DNA of 64,000 nucleotides from Streptomyces sp. ISL-98 (lineage in GTDB: Bacteria; Actinomycetota; Actinomycetes; Streptomycetales; Streptomycetaceae). Shown here in pieces: positions 57,271-64,000 of the stretch. The stretch is from assembly GCF_018614055.1 (NCBI RefSeq), contig NZ_JAGGPB010000001.1:186001-250000 (forward strand), given 5' to 3'. How positions within the stretch are numbered: position 1 is the stretch's first letter; the number at the start of each line of letters is the position of its first letter. The position numbers and the translations under genes were made by a program. The notes beneath the pieces were generated by a model. It did no database searches and had not been told where the DNA came from. It saw only the letters and a list, made by a program, of their open reading frames with translations.

Positions 57271-57675
57271 ATGGGGACCAGACCGCACGCTCCGGCCAGG
57301 TACGCCGTCTGCCTACTCCTGGCCACCGCACTGGGCGTCGTGGGCTGCTCGGATTCTCCTTCGGCCCGTCAGCCCACAACGCCAACCCCCGCACCACAAA
57401 AGACCTCACCCGAAGAGACATGCACCAAACTCGTCTCCTATTGGGCCAAAGAGACACTCAAGGGCAGTAAATGGTCAGGGCTCGACTGGGAACAAAAGGG
57501 CTTGTCCAATGAGCAGTACGCGATACATGAAGAGATCGTCGCCGCAGGCCGCGCCGAAGCGAAGCATCAAGGGCGCGAAGCGGGCCTCCGGTTGATCGAC
57601 CGCCTGGCCAAGCAGAAGTGCGTAGCCCAGAACGGCGCCATCGGCAGCTCGGAGAATTGGCGCTCGCCTGAATAA
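57271..57675 (+). CDS. Small lipoprotein of unknown function
   Basis: 134 residues (MGTRPHAPARYAVCLLLATA). Lipobox LGVVGC (Cys at residue 26) after a hydrophobic stretch; a Thr/Pro-rich tether follows, then a helical domain with CTKLVSYWAKETLKGSKWSG and LIDRLAKQKCVAQNG, whose two Cys could pair. It is probably anchored outside the membrane. 52 bp after the protease gene. Confidence 0.8.
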   Translation: MGTRPHAPARYAVCLLLATALGVVGCSDSPSARQPTTPTPAPQKTSPEETCTKLVSYWAKETLKGSKWSGLDWEQKGLSNEQYAIHEEIVAAGRAEAKHQGREAGLRLIDRLAKQKCVAQNGAIGSSENWRSPE

Positions 57676-58214
57676 GCGTAGATCATCCGCGCCAACTCCC
57701 GGCTCACGCAAAGCCGTTGGGGCCTTCACCGCATCGCACGACCCGGAGCATCACACCGCAGGTCATAGCGCACAGGAACGCCTCGCGGCCACGGGGCCCA
57801 CCCTCCCCTGATGTAACACTGCGTAATAAGGATGCAATCGAGAATCCGCGCGTCACGATCGACGTCGGTCACGTCGGCGATCGCACTAGTACCCTTCAGG
57901 CCATTTGTCCGTCCACGGCCTCAAGATCGCGCCAAGCGCCACAGCGGAACTGCACGTTCTCAGCATGTGGTCTTTTCCGTCGGCGAAATTATCGACGGTT
58001 CTGTCCGCACTGGCCCGCCCAGCGTTGGCCTTGGCATAACAAGAGAGTCACATCCTGACTTCACACCTCCACGACCCCTCCACCTCCGCCTAGAGTCACG
58101 GCCAGTCACCGCGCCGCCGGGCGCGTCTGCTGCACGGCCCAGTACCAACCAGTACGGCCCGGCGATCGTCACGGCACCTCAGCAGAGGAGGCCGCGCCAG
58201 GGAAAGGACTTTTC
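57676..58214 (+). other. 539-bp intergenic region upstream of livK
   Basis: No gene is supported: frames here are short and lack coding bias. The only hint is TAGAGT at 58091-58096, a possible -10 element for livK without a good -35 partner, giving a leader of about 115 nt. No hairpin or riboswitch motif was recognised. Confidence 0.5.
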
Positions 58215-59444
58215 GTGCGACACCGTTCTTTGCTCATTCTCACCACAGTGCTCACCACCGGAGCACTGACGCTCACCGCCTGTGGGTCGCGCGACGACAA
58301 CAAGGGCGGCGGCGACAGCGGCAAGACCACCGTCGTCATCGGTGTCGACGCACCACTGACCGGCTCCCTCTCCGCGCTCGGCCAGGGCATCAAGAACTCC
58401 GTGGACCTCGCGGCCAAGACCGCGAACAAGAACAACGAGGTCCCGGGCATCGAGTTCAAGGTCGAGGCCCTCGACGACCAGGCCGTTCCCGCCTCCGGCA
58501 AGGCCAACGCCGCGAAGCTCGTCGGCAACAAGGACGTCATCGGCGCCGTCGGCCCGCTGAACTCCGGCGTCGCCCAGTCGATGCAGGGCGACTTCGAGAA
58601 AGCCGGTGTCGTCCAGGTCTCCCCGGCCAACACCAACCCGGCACTGAGCCAGGGTGACAACTGGGCCAAGGGCGAGCTGAAGCGTCCGTTCAAGACGTAC
58701 TTCAGGACCGCGGCCACGGACGTCGTCCAGGGCAAGTTCGCCGCCCAGTACCTGTACAACGACGCGAAGAAGCGCAAGGTCTACGTCGTCGACGACAAGC
58801 AGACCTACGGCGCCGGCCTCGCCGCCATCTTCTCCGCCGAATTCAAGCGGCTCGGCGGCAAGATCGCCGGCACCGACCACGTCACGGTGAAGGAGACCGA
58901 CTTCTCCAGCACCGCCGACAAGGTCAAGTCGTCGAAGGCGGACTCCGTCTACTTCGGTGGCCAGTACCCCGAGGGCGGCCTGCTCTCCGACCAGATCAAG
59001 AAGACCGGCGCCAAGATCCCCACCATGGGCGGCGACGGCATCTACGACCCGGCCTTCATCAGCGCCTCCGGCGTGGCGAACGACGGTGACTTCGCGACCT
59101 CCATCGGCTACCCGGTCGAGAAGCTCCCGACCGCCAAGAAGTTCATCGCCGACTACGAGGCCGCCAAGTACAAGGACCCGTACGCGGCCTACGGCGGCTA
59201 CTCCTACGACGCCGGCTGGGCCATCATCCAGGCCGTCAAGGCCGTCGTCGCGGACAACGACGGCAAGCTGCCGGACGACGCCCGCGCCAAGGTCGTCGAG
59301 GCCATGGCCAAGGTCTCCTTCGACGGCGTGACCGGCAAGGTCGCCTTCGACGAGTACGGCGACACCACGAACAAGCAGCTCACCGTCTACAAGGTCGAAG
59401 GCAAGGACTGGAAGGACGTCAAGTCCGCCACCTTCGAGGACTGA
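58215..59444 (+). CDS. livK: Branched-chain amino acid ABC transporter, substrate-binding lipoprotein
   Basis: 409 residues, GTG with AAAGGA upstream. Signal peptide with lipobox LTLTACGS (Cys at about residue 24), then VVIGVDAPLTGSLSALGQGI, type I periplasmic-binding fold with GAVGPLNSGVAQSMQ, and YFRTAATDVVQGKFAAQYLY. Being tethered to the membrane is normal in Gram-positives. It captures Leu/Ile/Val or related amino acids for LivHMGF. A strong hairpin separates it from livH. Confidence 0.95.
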   Translation: MRHRSLLILTTVLTTGALTLTACGSRDDNKGGGDSGKTTVVIGVDAPLTGSLSALGQGIKNSVDLAAKTANKNNEVPGIEFKVEALDDQAVPASGKANAAKLVGNKDVIGAVGPLNSGVAQSMQGDFEKAGVVQVSPANTNPALSQGDNWAKGELKRPFKTYFRTAATDVVQGKFAAQYLYNDAKKRKVYVVDDKQTYGAGLAAIFSAEFKRLGGKIAGTDHVTVKETDFSSTADKVKSSKADSVYFGGQYPEGGLLSDQIKKTGAKIPTMGGDGIYDPAFISASGVANDGDFATSIGYPVEKLPTAKKFIADYEAAKYKDPYAAYGGYSYDAGWAIIQAVKAVVADNDGKLPDDARAKVVEAMAKVSFDGVTGKVAFDEYGDTTNKQLTVYKVEGKDWKDVKSATFED

Positions 59445-59503
59445 TCCACCGCACCACCCGCACCACCTGCTCCGCCCGCGCCACACGCTCCACCTGAATC
59501 AAA

Positions 59504-59535
59504 CCGCGCGAGGGCGCAACAGCGCCCTCGCGCGG
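59504..59535 (+). terminator. Intercistronic hairpin / attenuator between livK and livH
   Basis: Perfect 14-bp stem CCGCGCGAGGGCGC (59504-59517) and GCGCCCTCGCGCGG (59522-59535) with loop AACA. It would stop part of the transcription after livK, giving more binding protein than permease, and protect the livK mRNA end. Confidence 0.85.
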
Positions 59536-59569
59536 AGTCATATCCGACAAGCTCATCGGAGGCCCTGCG

Positions 59570-60502
59570 GTGCACGAACTGCCGCAACAGCTGGCCAACG
59601 GCCTTGCACTCGGCGCCCTTTATGGCCTCATAGCCATCGGGTACACCATGGTGTACGGCATCGTCCAGCTCATCAACTTCGCCCACGGCGAGATCTTCAT
59701 GATCGGGGGCTTCGGCGCCCTCACCGCCTACATCGCGCTCCCCAGCGGAACGTCGCTCCTCGTGGCCATTCCCCTCATGATCGTCGGCGGCGCCATCGCC
59801 TCGGTCGCCGTCGCCACCGCCGCGGAACGCTTCGCCTACCGACCGCTGCGCGGCGCGCCCAGGCTGGCCCCGCTCATCACCGCAATCGGCCTCTCGATTG
59901 TTCTCCAGCAGCTTGTCTGGGGCCTCTACCCCGACGCGAAGAAGCCGCGCAGCTTCCCCGAGTTCCAGGGTGAGTCGTTCAAGCTGTTCGACAACCTGTA
60001 CCTCCAGCGCGCCGACGCCTTCGTCCTCGTCCTCGCCCCCCTGTGCATGCTCGCCCTCGGCCTGTTCGTCGCCAAGAGCCGCAGCGGCCGCGCCATGCAG
60101 GCCACCGCGCAGGACCCCGACACGGCGAAGCTGATGGGCATCAACACCGACCGCATCATCGTGATGGCCTTCGCCATCGGTGCTGCGTTCGCCGCCGTCG
60201 CCGCCGTCGCGTACGGCCTCGACAAGGGCCAGATCAACTTCGAGATGGGCTTCATCCTCGGACTCAAGGCCTTCACGGCCGCCGTCCTCGGCGGCATCGG
60301 CAACATCTACGGAGCCATGGTCGGCGGAGTCGTCCTCGGCCTCGCGGAATCCCTGTCGATCGCCTACATCGAAGAGATTCCCGGGATGCAGCAGCTCGGC
60401 GGCGGCGCTTGGGCCAACGTCTGGGCATTCGTACTTCTCATCGTCGTGCTCCTCGTCAGGCCACAAGGCCTGCTCGGCGAGCGCGTCGCGGATCGGGCGT
60501 GA
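59570..60502 (+). CDS. livH: Branched-chain amino acid ABC transporter permease LivH
   Basis: 310 residues, GTG with GGAGG about 8 nt upstream. About eight membrane helices. Family motifs: ALGALYGLIAIGYTMVYGIV, INFAHGEIFMIGGFGALTAY and GLSIVLQQLVWGLYPDAKKP. The EAA-like cytoplasmic loop is near residues 175-200 (RAMQATAQDPDTAKLMGINT). It forms the channel with LivM. The livM ATG starts 5 bp after its stop. Confidence 0.95.
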   Translation: MHELPQQLANGLALGALYGLIAIGYTMVYGIVQLINFAHGEIFMIGGFGALTAYIALPSGTSLLVAIPLMIVGGAIASVAVATAAERFAYRPLRGAPRLAPLITAIGLSIVLQQLVWGLYPDAKKPRSFPEFQGESFKLFDNLYLQRADAFVLVLAPLCMLALGLFVAKSRSGRAMQATAQDPDTAKLMGINTDRIIVMAFAIGAAFAAVAAVAYGLDKGQINFEMGFILGLKAFTAAVLGGIGNIYGAMVGGVVLGLAESLSIAYIEEIPGMQQLGGGAWANVWAFVLLIVVLLVRPQGLLGERVADRA

Positions 60503-60507
60503 GAGCC

Positions 60508-62244
60508 ATGACAACCGACACCACGCAGACAGCCGAAGCCACCCCGGCGAACAGCAGCTCCCGCGCCGACCTCCTCCGCTGGCTCACCGCCATCGGCGGG
60601 CTCGCCACCACCGCCAGCACGTTCCTGTCCTGGACCTACACGAGCGAGTTCCCCGGCGACCTCACCGTCTACGGATACCCCGGCGGCCTCCAGGTCCTCA
60701 CCCTCGTCGCAGGCCTGCTCACCACCCTGTACGCCCTGGCCTCGCTCGACATCAAGGGCCTGCGCTGGCTGGCGCCCACGGGCAGCACCCAGGCCCTGCG
60801 CCTGCTCGCCCTCGGCGCCCTCGGCACCACCTGGTTCACGGTCATCGCCATCGCCGTCGAACTCGGCGGCGTCGTCAACCTCGAACCGGGCGGCTTCGTC
60901 GCAGCCGTAGCCGCAGTCATCCCCGTCGCCGCGGCCTTCCAGCTCCCCGACGACACCCGCAAGGCCCGGCGCCCCAAGGAACTCCCCTCCTGGGCCGAGA
61001 TCCTGATCATCGTCGCCGCCTTCGGCATCGGCCTGTTCGTCGTCACCTACGGCATCGACACCGAATACGCCGAACTCTTCACCGGCTACATGATCACCGC
61101 CGGCTTCGCCGTCGCCGCGCTCTTCAAGGCCGGCCTCATGGCACGCCTCTCGGGGCTCACGGCCAAGTACCGCTCCATCGCCGTGGCAGCCGCCTTCGTC
61201 GCCGCAGCGGCCTTCCCGTTCACCCAGAACACCGACCAGTTCACCCTCATCGCGGTCAACATCCTCATCTTCGCGACCGTCGCACTCGGGCTGAACATCG
61301 TCGTCGGCCTCGCCGGACTCCTCGACCTCGGATACGTCGCCTTCCTCGGCGTCGGCGCGTACACCGCGGCCCTGGTCTCGGGCACGACCGCTTCCGCCTT
61401 CGACGTCCAGTTCCCCTTCTGGGCATCCGTCCTCACCGGAGGCGCGGTCTCCCTGATCTTCGGCGTCGTCATCGGTGCACCGACCCTGCGCCTGCGCGGC
61501 GACTACCTCGCCATCGTCACCCTCGGCTTCGGCGAGATCTTCCGCATCACCGTCGGCAACCTCGACGGCGTATCAGGACCGCAGGTCACCAACGGCCCCA
61601 ACGGCGTACCGAACGTCCCCGACCTCGTCTTCTTCGGATACGACTTCGGCGAATCCCACTCCATCGGCGGCTTCGAACTCGGGTCGTACGCCAACTACTA
61701 CCTGCTGATGCTGCTCGCGATGATCCTCGTGATCCTCGTCTTCAGCCGCGCAGGCAGCTCCCGCATCGGCCGCGCCTGGGTCGCCATCCGCGAGGACGAG
61801 ACCGCCGCCACCGCCATGGGCATCAACGGCTTCCGGGTCAAACTCATCGCCTTCGCCCTGGGCGCCACCCTCGCCGGCCTGGCCGGCACGGTCCAGGCAC
61901 ACGTCCAGAGCACCGTGGTCCCGGAGATGTACGTCTTCGCCGGCCCCGTACCGCCCAACTCCGCCTTCCTCCTCGCCGCCGTCATCCTCGGCGGCATGGG
62001 AACCATCAGCGGACCCCTCATCGGCGCCACGCTTCTGTACATGATCCCGGCCAAGCTGCAGTTCCTCCAGGACTACCAGCTGCTCGGCTTCGGCATCGCG
62101 CTGATCCTGCTCATGCGCTTCCGCCCCGAAGGCCTCATCGCCAACCGGCGCGCCCAGCTCGAGTACCACGAGACCGACCAACTCGACGTACCGGACAAGG
62201 GCCTGACCGACTCCGGCGTCGGCATCACGAAGGCGGGGGCGTGA
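60508..62244 (+). CDS. livM: Branched-chain amino acid ABC transporter permease LivM, with N-terminal extension
   Basis: 578 residues from the ATG at 60508 (MTTDTTQTAEATPANSSSRA). The LivM core starts near residue 245 with LIAVNILIFATVALGLNIVV, then GLAGLLDLGYVAFLGVGAYT, GAPTLRLRGDYLAIVTLGFG and RIGRAWVAIREDETAATAMG (coupling loop). Residues 1-240 add about five more membrane helices and a charged loop, much longer than the E. coli protein. Some actinobacterial LivM proteins do have such extensions. The stop overlaps livG's GTG. Confidence 0.93.
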   Translation: MTTDTTQTAEATPANSSSRADLLRWLTAIGGLATTASTFLSWTYTSEFPGDLTVYGYPGGLQVLTLVAGLLTTLYALASLDIKGLRWLAPTGSTQALRLLALGALGTTWFTVIAIAVELGGVVNLEPGGFVAAVAAVIPVAAAFQLPDDTRKARRPKELPSWAEILIIVAAFGIGLFVVTYGIDTEYAELFTGYMITAGFAVAALFKAGLMARLSGLTAKYRSIAVAAAFVAAAAFPFTQNTDQFTLIAVNILIFATVALGLNIVVGLAGLLDLGYVAFLGVGAYTAALVSGTTASAFDVQFPFWASVLTGGAVSLIFGVVIGAPTLRLRGDYLAIVTLGFGEIFRITVGNLDGVSGPQVTNGPNGVPNVPDLVFFGYDFGESHSIGGFELGSYANYYLLMLLAMILVILVFSRAGSSRIGRAWVAIREDETAATAMGINGFRVKLIAFALGATLAGLAGTVQAHVQSTVVPEMYVFAGPVPPNSAFLLAAVILGGMGTISGPLIGATLLYMIPAKLQFLQDYQLLGFGIALILLMRFRPEGLIANRRAQLEYHETDQLDVPDKGLTDSGVGITKAGA

Positions 62245-63167
62245 ACGACATGACGACCACCACCGAGAACACCACCACCACCGGGACCACGGTCCTGGAC
62301 GCCAGCGGCGTCACCATGCGCTTCGGCGGCCTCACCGCCGTACGCTCGGTCGACCTCAAGGTCAACGCCGGCGAGATCGTCGGCCTCATCGGCCCCAACG
62401 GCGCAGGCAAGACCACCTTCTTCAACTGCCTCACCGGGCTGTACGTCCCCACCGAAGGCAAGGTCTCCTACAAGGGCACCGTCCTGCCGCCCAAGCCCCA
62501 CCTCGTCACCCAGGCAGGCATCGCCCGTACCTTCCAGAACATCCGGCTCTTCGCCAACATGACCGTTCTGGAGAACGTCCTCGTCGGACGCCACACCAGG
62601 ACTAAGGAAGGCCTCTGGTCCGCCCTCCTGCGCGGCCCCGGCTTCAAGAAGGCCGAAGCCGCCTCCCACAAGCGGGCCATGGAGCTGCTCGAGTTCATCG
62701 GCCTGGAGAGCAAGGCCGACCACCTCGCCCGCAACCTCCCCTACGGCGAGCAGCGCAAGCTCGAAATCGCACGCGCCCTCGCCAGCGACCCGGGCCTGCT
62801 GCTCCTCGACGAGCCCACCGCCGGCATGAACCCGCAGGAAACCCGGGTCACCGAAGAGCTCATCTTCGCCATCCGGGACCAGGGCATCGCCGTACTCGTC
62901 ATCGAGCACGACATGCGCTTCATCTTCAACCTCTGCGACCGCGTGGCCTGCCTGGTCCAGGGCGAGAAGCTCGTCGAAGGCACACCCGCCGTCGTCCAGG
63001 GCGACGAGCGGGTCGTCGCCGCCTACCTCGGTACGCCGTTCGAAGGCGCACCGGGCGCGGAAGAGGCCGCCGAAGTCGAAGCGGCCGAAGAAGCGCAGAG
63101 CACCGACAGCACCACCAGCAAGACCAGCACCACCAGCACCACCAGCCCGGAAGGGGAAACCCAGTGA
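62241..63167 (+). CDS. livG: Branched-chain amino acid ABC transporter ATP-binding protein LivG
   Basis: 308 residues from the GTG at 62241 (GTGA overlap with livM; ATG at 62250 is an alternative). Walker A GPNGAGKTTFFNCL (residues about 50-63), GIARTFQNIRLFANMTVLEN (Q-loop), signature-like LPYGEQRKLEIARAL, Walker B LLLLDEPTAGMNPQE and H-loop VLVIEHDMRFIFN. After about residue 262 a Glu/Ala then Ser/Thr-rich tail follows (EEAAEVEAAEEAQS; TSKTSTTSTTSPEGETQ), not part of the ATPase. Confidence 0.96.
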   Translation: MNDMTTTTENTTTTGTTVLDASGVTMRFGGLTAVRSVDLKVNAGEIVGLIGPNGAGKTTFFNCLTGLYVPTEGKVSYKGTVLPPKPHLVTQAGIARTFQNIRLFANMTVLENVLVGRHTRTKEGLWSALLRGPGFKKAEAASHKRAMELLEFIGLESKADHLARNLPYGEQRKLEIARALASDPGLLLLDEPTAGMNPQETRVTEELIFAIRDQGIAVLVIEHDMRFIFNLCDRVACLVQGEKLVEGTPAVVQGDERVVAAYLGTPFEGAPGAEEAAEVEAAEEAQSTDSTTSKTSTTSTTSPEGETQ

Positions 63168-63880
63168 CCGCTCTCCTCGAGGTCGAGGACCTCAGGGTCG
63201 CCTACGGCAAGATCGAAGCCGTCAAGGGCATCTCCTTCAGCGTCGAAGCCGGCCAGGTCGTCACCCTCATCGGCACCAACGGTGCGGGCAAGACCACCAC
63301 CCTGCGGACACTGTCCGGGCTGCTCAAGCCCTCCGGCGGCCGGATCACCTTCGACGGCAAACCGCTGAGCGGAGTCCCCGCTCACAAGATCGTGTCTCTG
63401 GGGCTGGCCCACTCCCCCGAAGGCCGGCACATCTTCCCGCGCCTCACCATCACAGAGAACCTCCAACTCGGAGCGTTCCTGCGGACGGACAAGGCGGGCA
63501 TCGAGAAGGACATCCAGCGCGCCTACGACCTCTTCCCCATCCTCGGGGAACGCCGGAAGCAGGCCGCGGGCACCCTCTCGGGCGGCGAGCAGCAGATGTT
63601 GGCAATGGGACGGGCACTCATGTCCCAGCCCAAGCTCCTGATGCTCGACGAGCCGTCGATGGGCCTCTCCCCGATCATGATGCAGAAGATCATGGAGACC
63701 ATCGTCGAGCTCAAGTCCCAGGGCACCACCATCCTGCTCGTCGAGCAGAACGCCCAGGCCGCCCTTTCACTGGCGGACGAGGCGCACGTGATGGAGGTCG
63801 GCACCATCAAGCTCTCCGGCCCCGGCCATGAGCTGCTCCACGACGAGTCCGTCCGCAAGACGTATCTCGGCGAGGACTGA
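63164..63880 (+). CDS. livF: Branched-chain amino acid ABC transporter ATP-binding protein LivF
   Basis: 238 residues, GTG overlapping the livG stop. Walker A GTNGAGKTTTLRTL (residues about 37-50), Q-loop SPEGRHIFPRLTITENLQLG, signature LSGGEQQMLAMGRAL, Walker B LLMLDEPSMGLSPIMM, H-loop ILLVEQNAQAALSLAD. It pairs with LivG to power uptake. It is the last gene of the livK-livHMGF unit and is followed 10 bp later by a terminator. Confidence 0.97.
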   Translation: MTALLEVEDLRVAYGKIEAVKGISFSVEAGQVVTLIGTNGAGKTTTLRTLSGLLKPSGGRITFDGKPLSGVPAHKIVSLGLAHSPEGRHIFPRLTITENLQLGAFLRTDKAGIEKDIQRAYDLFPILGERRKQAAGTLSGGEQQMLAMGRALMSQPKLLMLDEPSMGLSPIMMQKIMETIVELKSQGTTILLVEQNAQAALSLADEAHVMEVGTIKLSGPGHELLHDESVRKTYLGED

Positions 63881-63890
63881 GCCCGTACGA

Positions 63891-63938
63891 ACAGCAGGAG
63901 GCCCGCACACCGAGCTCGGCGTGCGGGCCTCCTGCTGT
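63891..63938. terminator. Terminator at the end of the liv operon
   Basis: Perfect 18-bp inverted repeat: ACAGCAGGAGGCCCGCAC (63891-63908) and its complement at 63921-63938, loop 12 nt. It lies between convergent genes and can serve both. Confidence 0.93.
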
Positions 63939-63957
63939 CTCCTGCTTACTGCTTCTT

Positions 63958-64000
63958 TTACTGCTCCTTCGCCGCCTTCTTCTCCTCGGCGTCCTCAATG
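63958..64000 (-). CDS. C-terminal end of a gene cut by the right window edge
   Basis: A minus-strand frame entering at the edge reads IEDAEEKKAAKEQ and stops at TAA (63960-63958). A Lys/Glu-rich C-terminal tail next to a terminator fits a real gene end. The remembered S. coelicolor order would place an ANTAR-type response regulator here, but 13 residues cannot identify it. Confidence 0.5.
   Translation of the reverse strand, partial: IEDAEEKKAAKEQ

Overview
The window is high-GC actinobacterial chromosome, almost certainly Streptomyces. The signs are heavy G/C third-position codon use, frequent GTG (some TTG) starts, many 4-bp stop/start overlaps, leaderless-type promoters, and actinobacterial families (mycothiol-type isomerase, DUF3068, SPW_0924, DUF6343, PAC2, TerD). 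From memory, the order uvrA - terC/terD - uvrB - rpsA - polA - livKHMGF matches the conserved core of S. coelicolor around SCO1958-SCO2012; I could not check this here.

Layout. 1-12.7 kb: uvrA (cut by the left edge), a maleylpyruvate-isomerase-like protein, a metallo-beta-lactamase-fold hydrolase, an MHS-type transporter, a TerC/TerD stress cluster, uvrB and an MHYT membrane sensor. terC has a yybP-ykoY manganese riboswitch whose switching strand is visible. 13-27 kb: a secreted phosphodiesterase, an alkyltransferase-like DNA repair protein, a HIT protein and coupled MFS exporter, a WGR/propeller protein, pseudouridine catabolism (psuG and a kinase), an HxlR regulator diverging across a palindromic operator from an aminotransferase - C39-like peptidase - membrane protein operon, and a DUF2293 protein.

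27-33 kb is an accessory zone where nearly every gene is damaged. It holds a methyltransferase with an in-frame TAG, a scrap of an NB-ARC regulator, a glycerophosphotransferase-like gene broken at a 7-bp tandem repeat and at a C run, and an NB-ARC/TPR (NLR-like) protein broken at a G9 tract and at one more site. 33-38 kb: a coupled SWIM/SNF2 pair and a small helical protein. The small protein's C-terminus carries the same short motif as the N-terminus of the NLR. This resembles bacterial amyloid (BASS/RHIM-like) signalling between an NLR and a Bell-type effector, and it is the most interesting signal in the window.

38-56 kb returns to core genes: coaE, PAC2, rpsA (with a visible promoter and structured leader), a methyltransferase, hrpB, a DUF3068 protein, a secreted lytic transglycosylase, DUF4184, polA, an FdhF-type oxidoreductase and a hotdog thioesterase. 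56-64 kb holds a secreted trypsin-like protease, a lipoprotein and the complete branched-chain amino acid ABC transporter livK-livHMGF. The right edge cuts a further minus-strand gene.

No rRNA, tRNA, CRISPR array, intact insertion sequence or att site was recognised.
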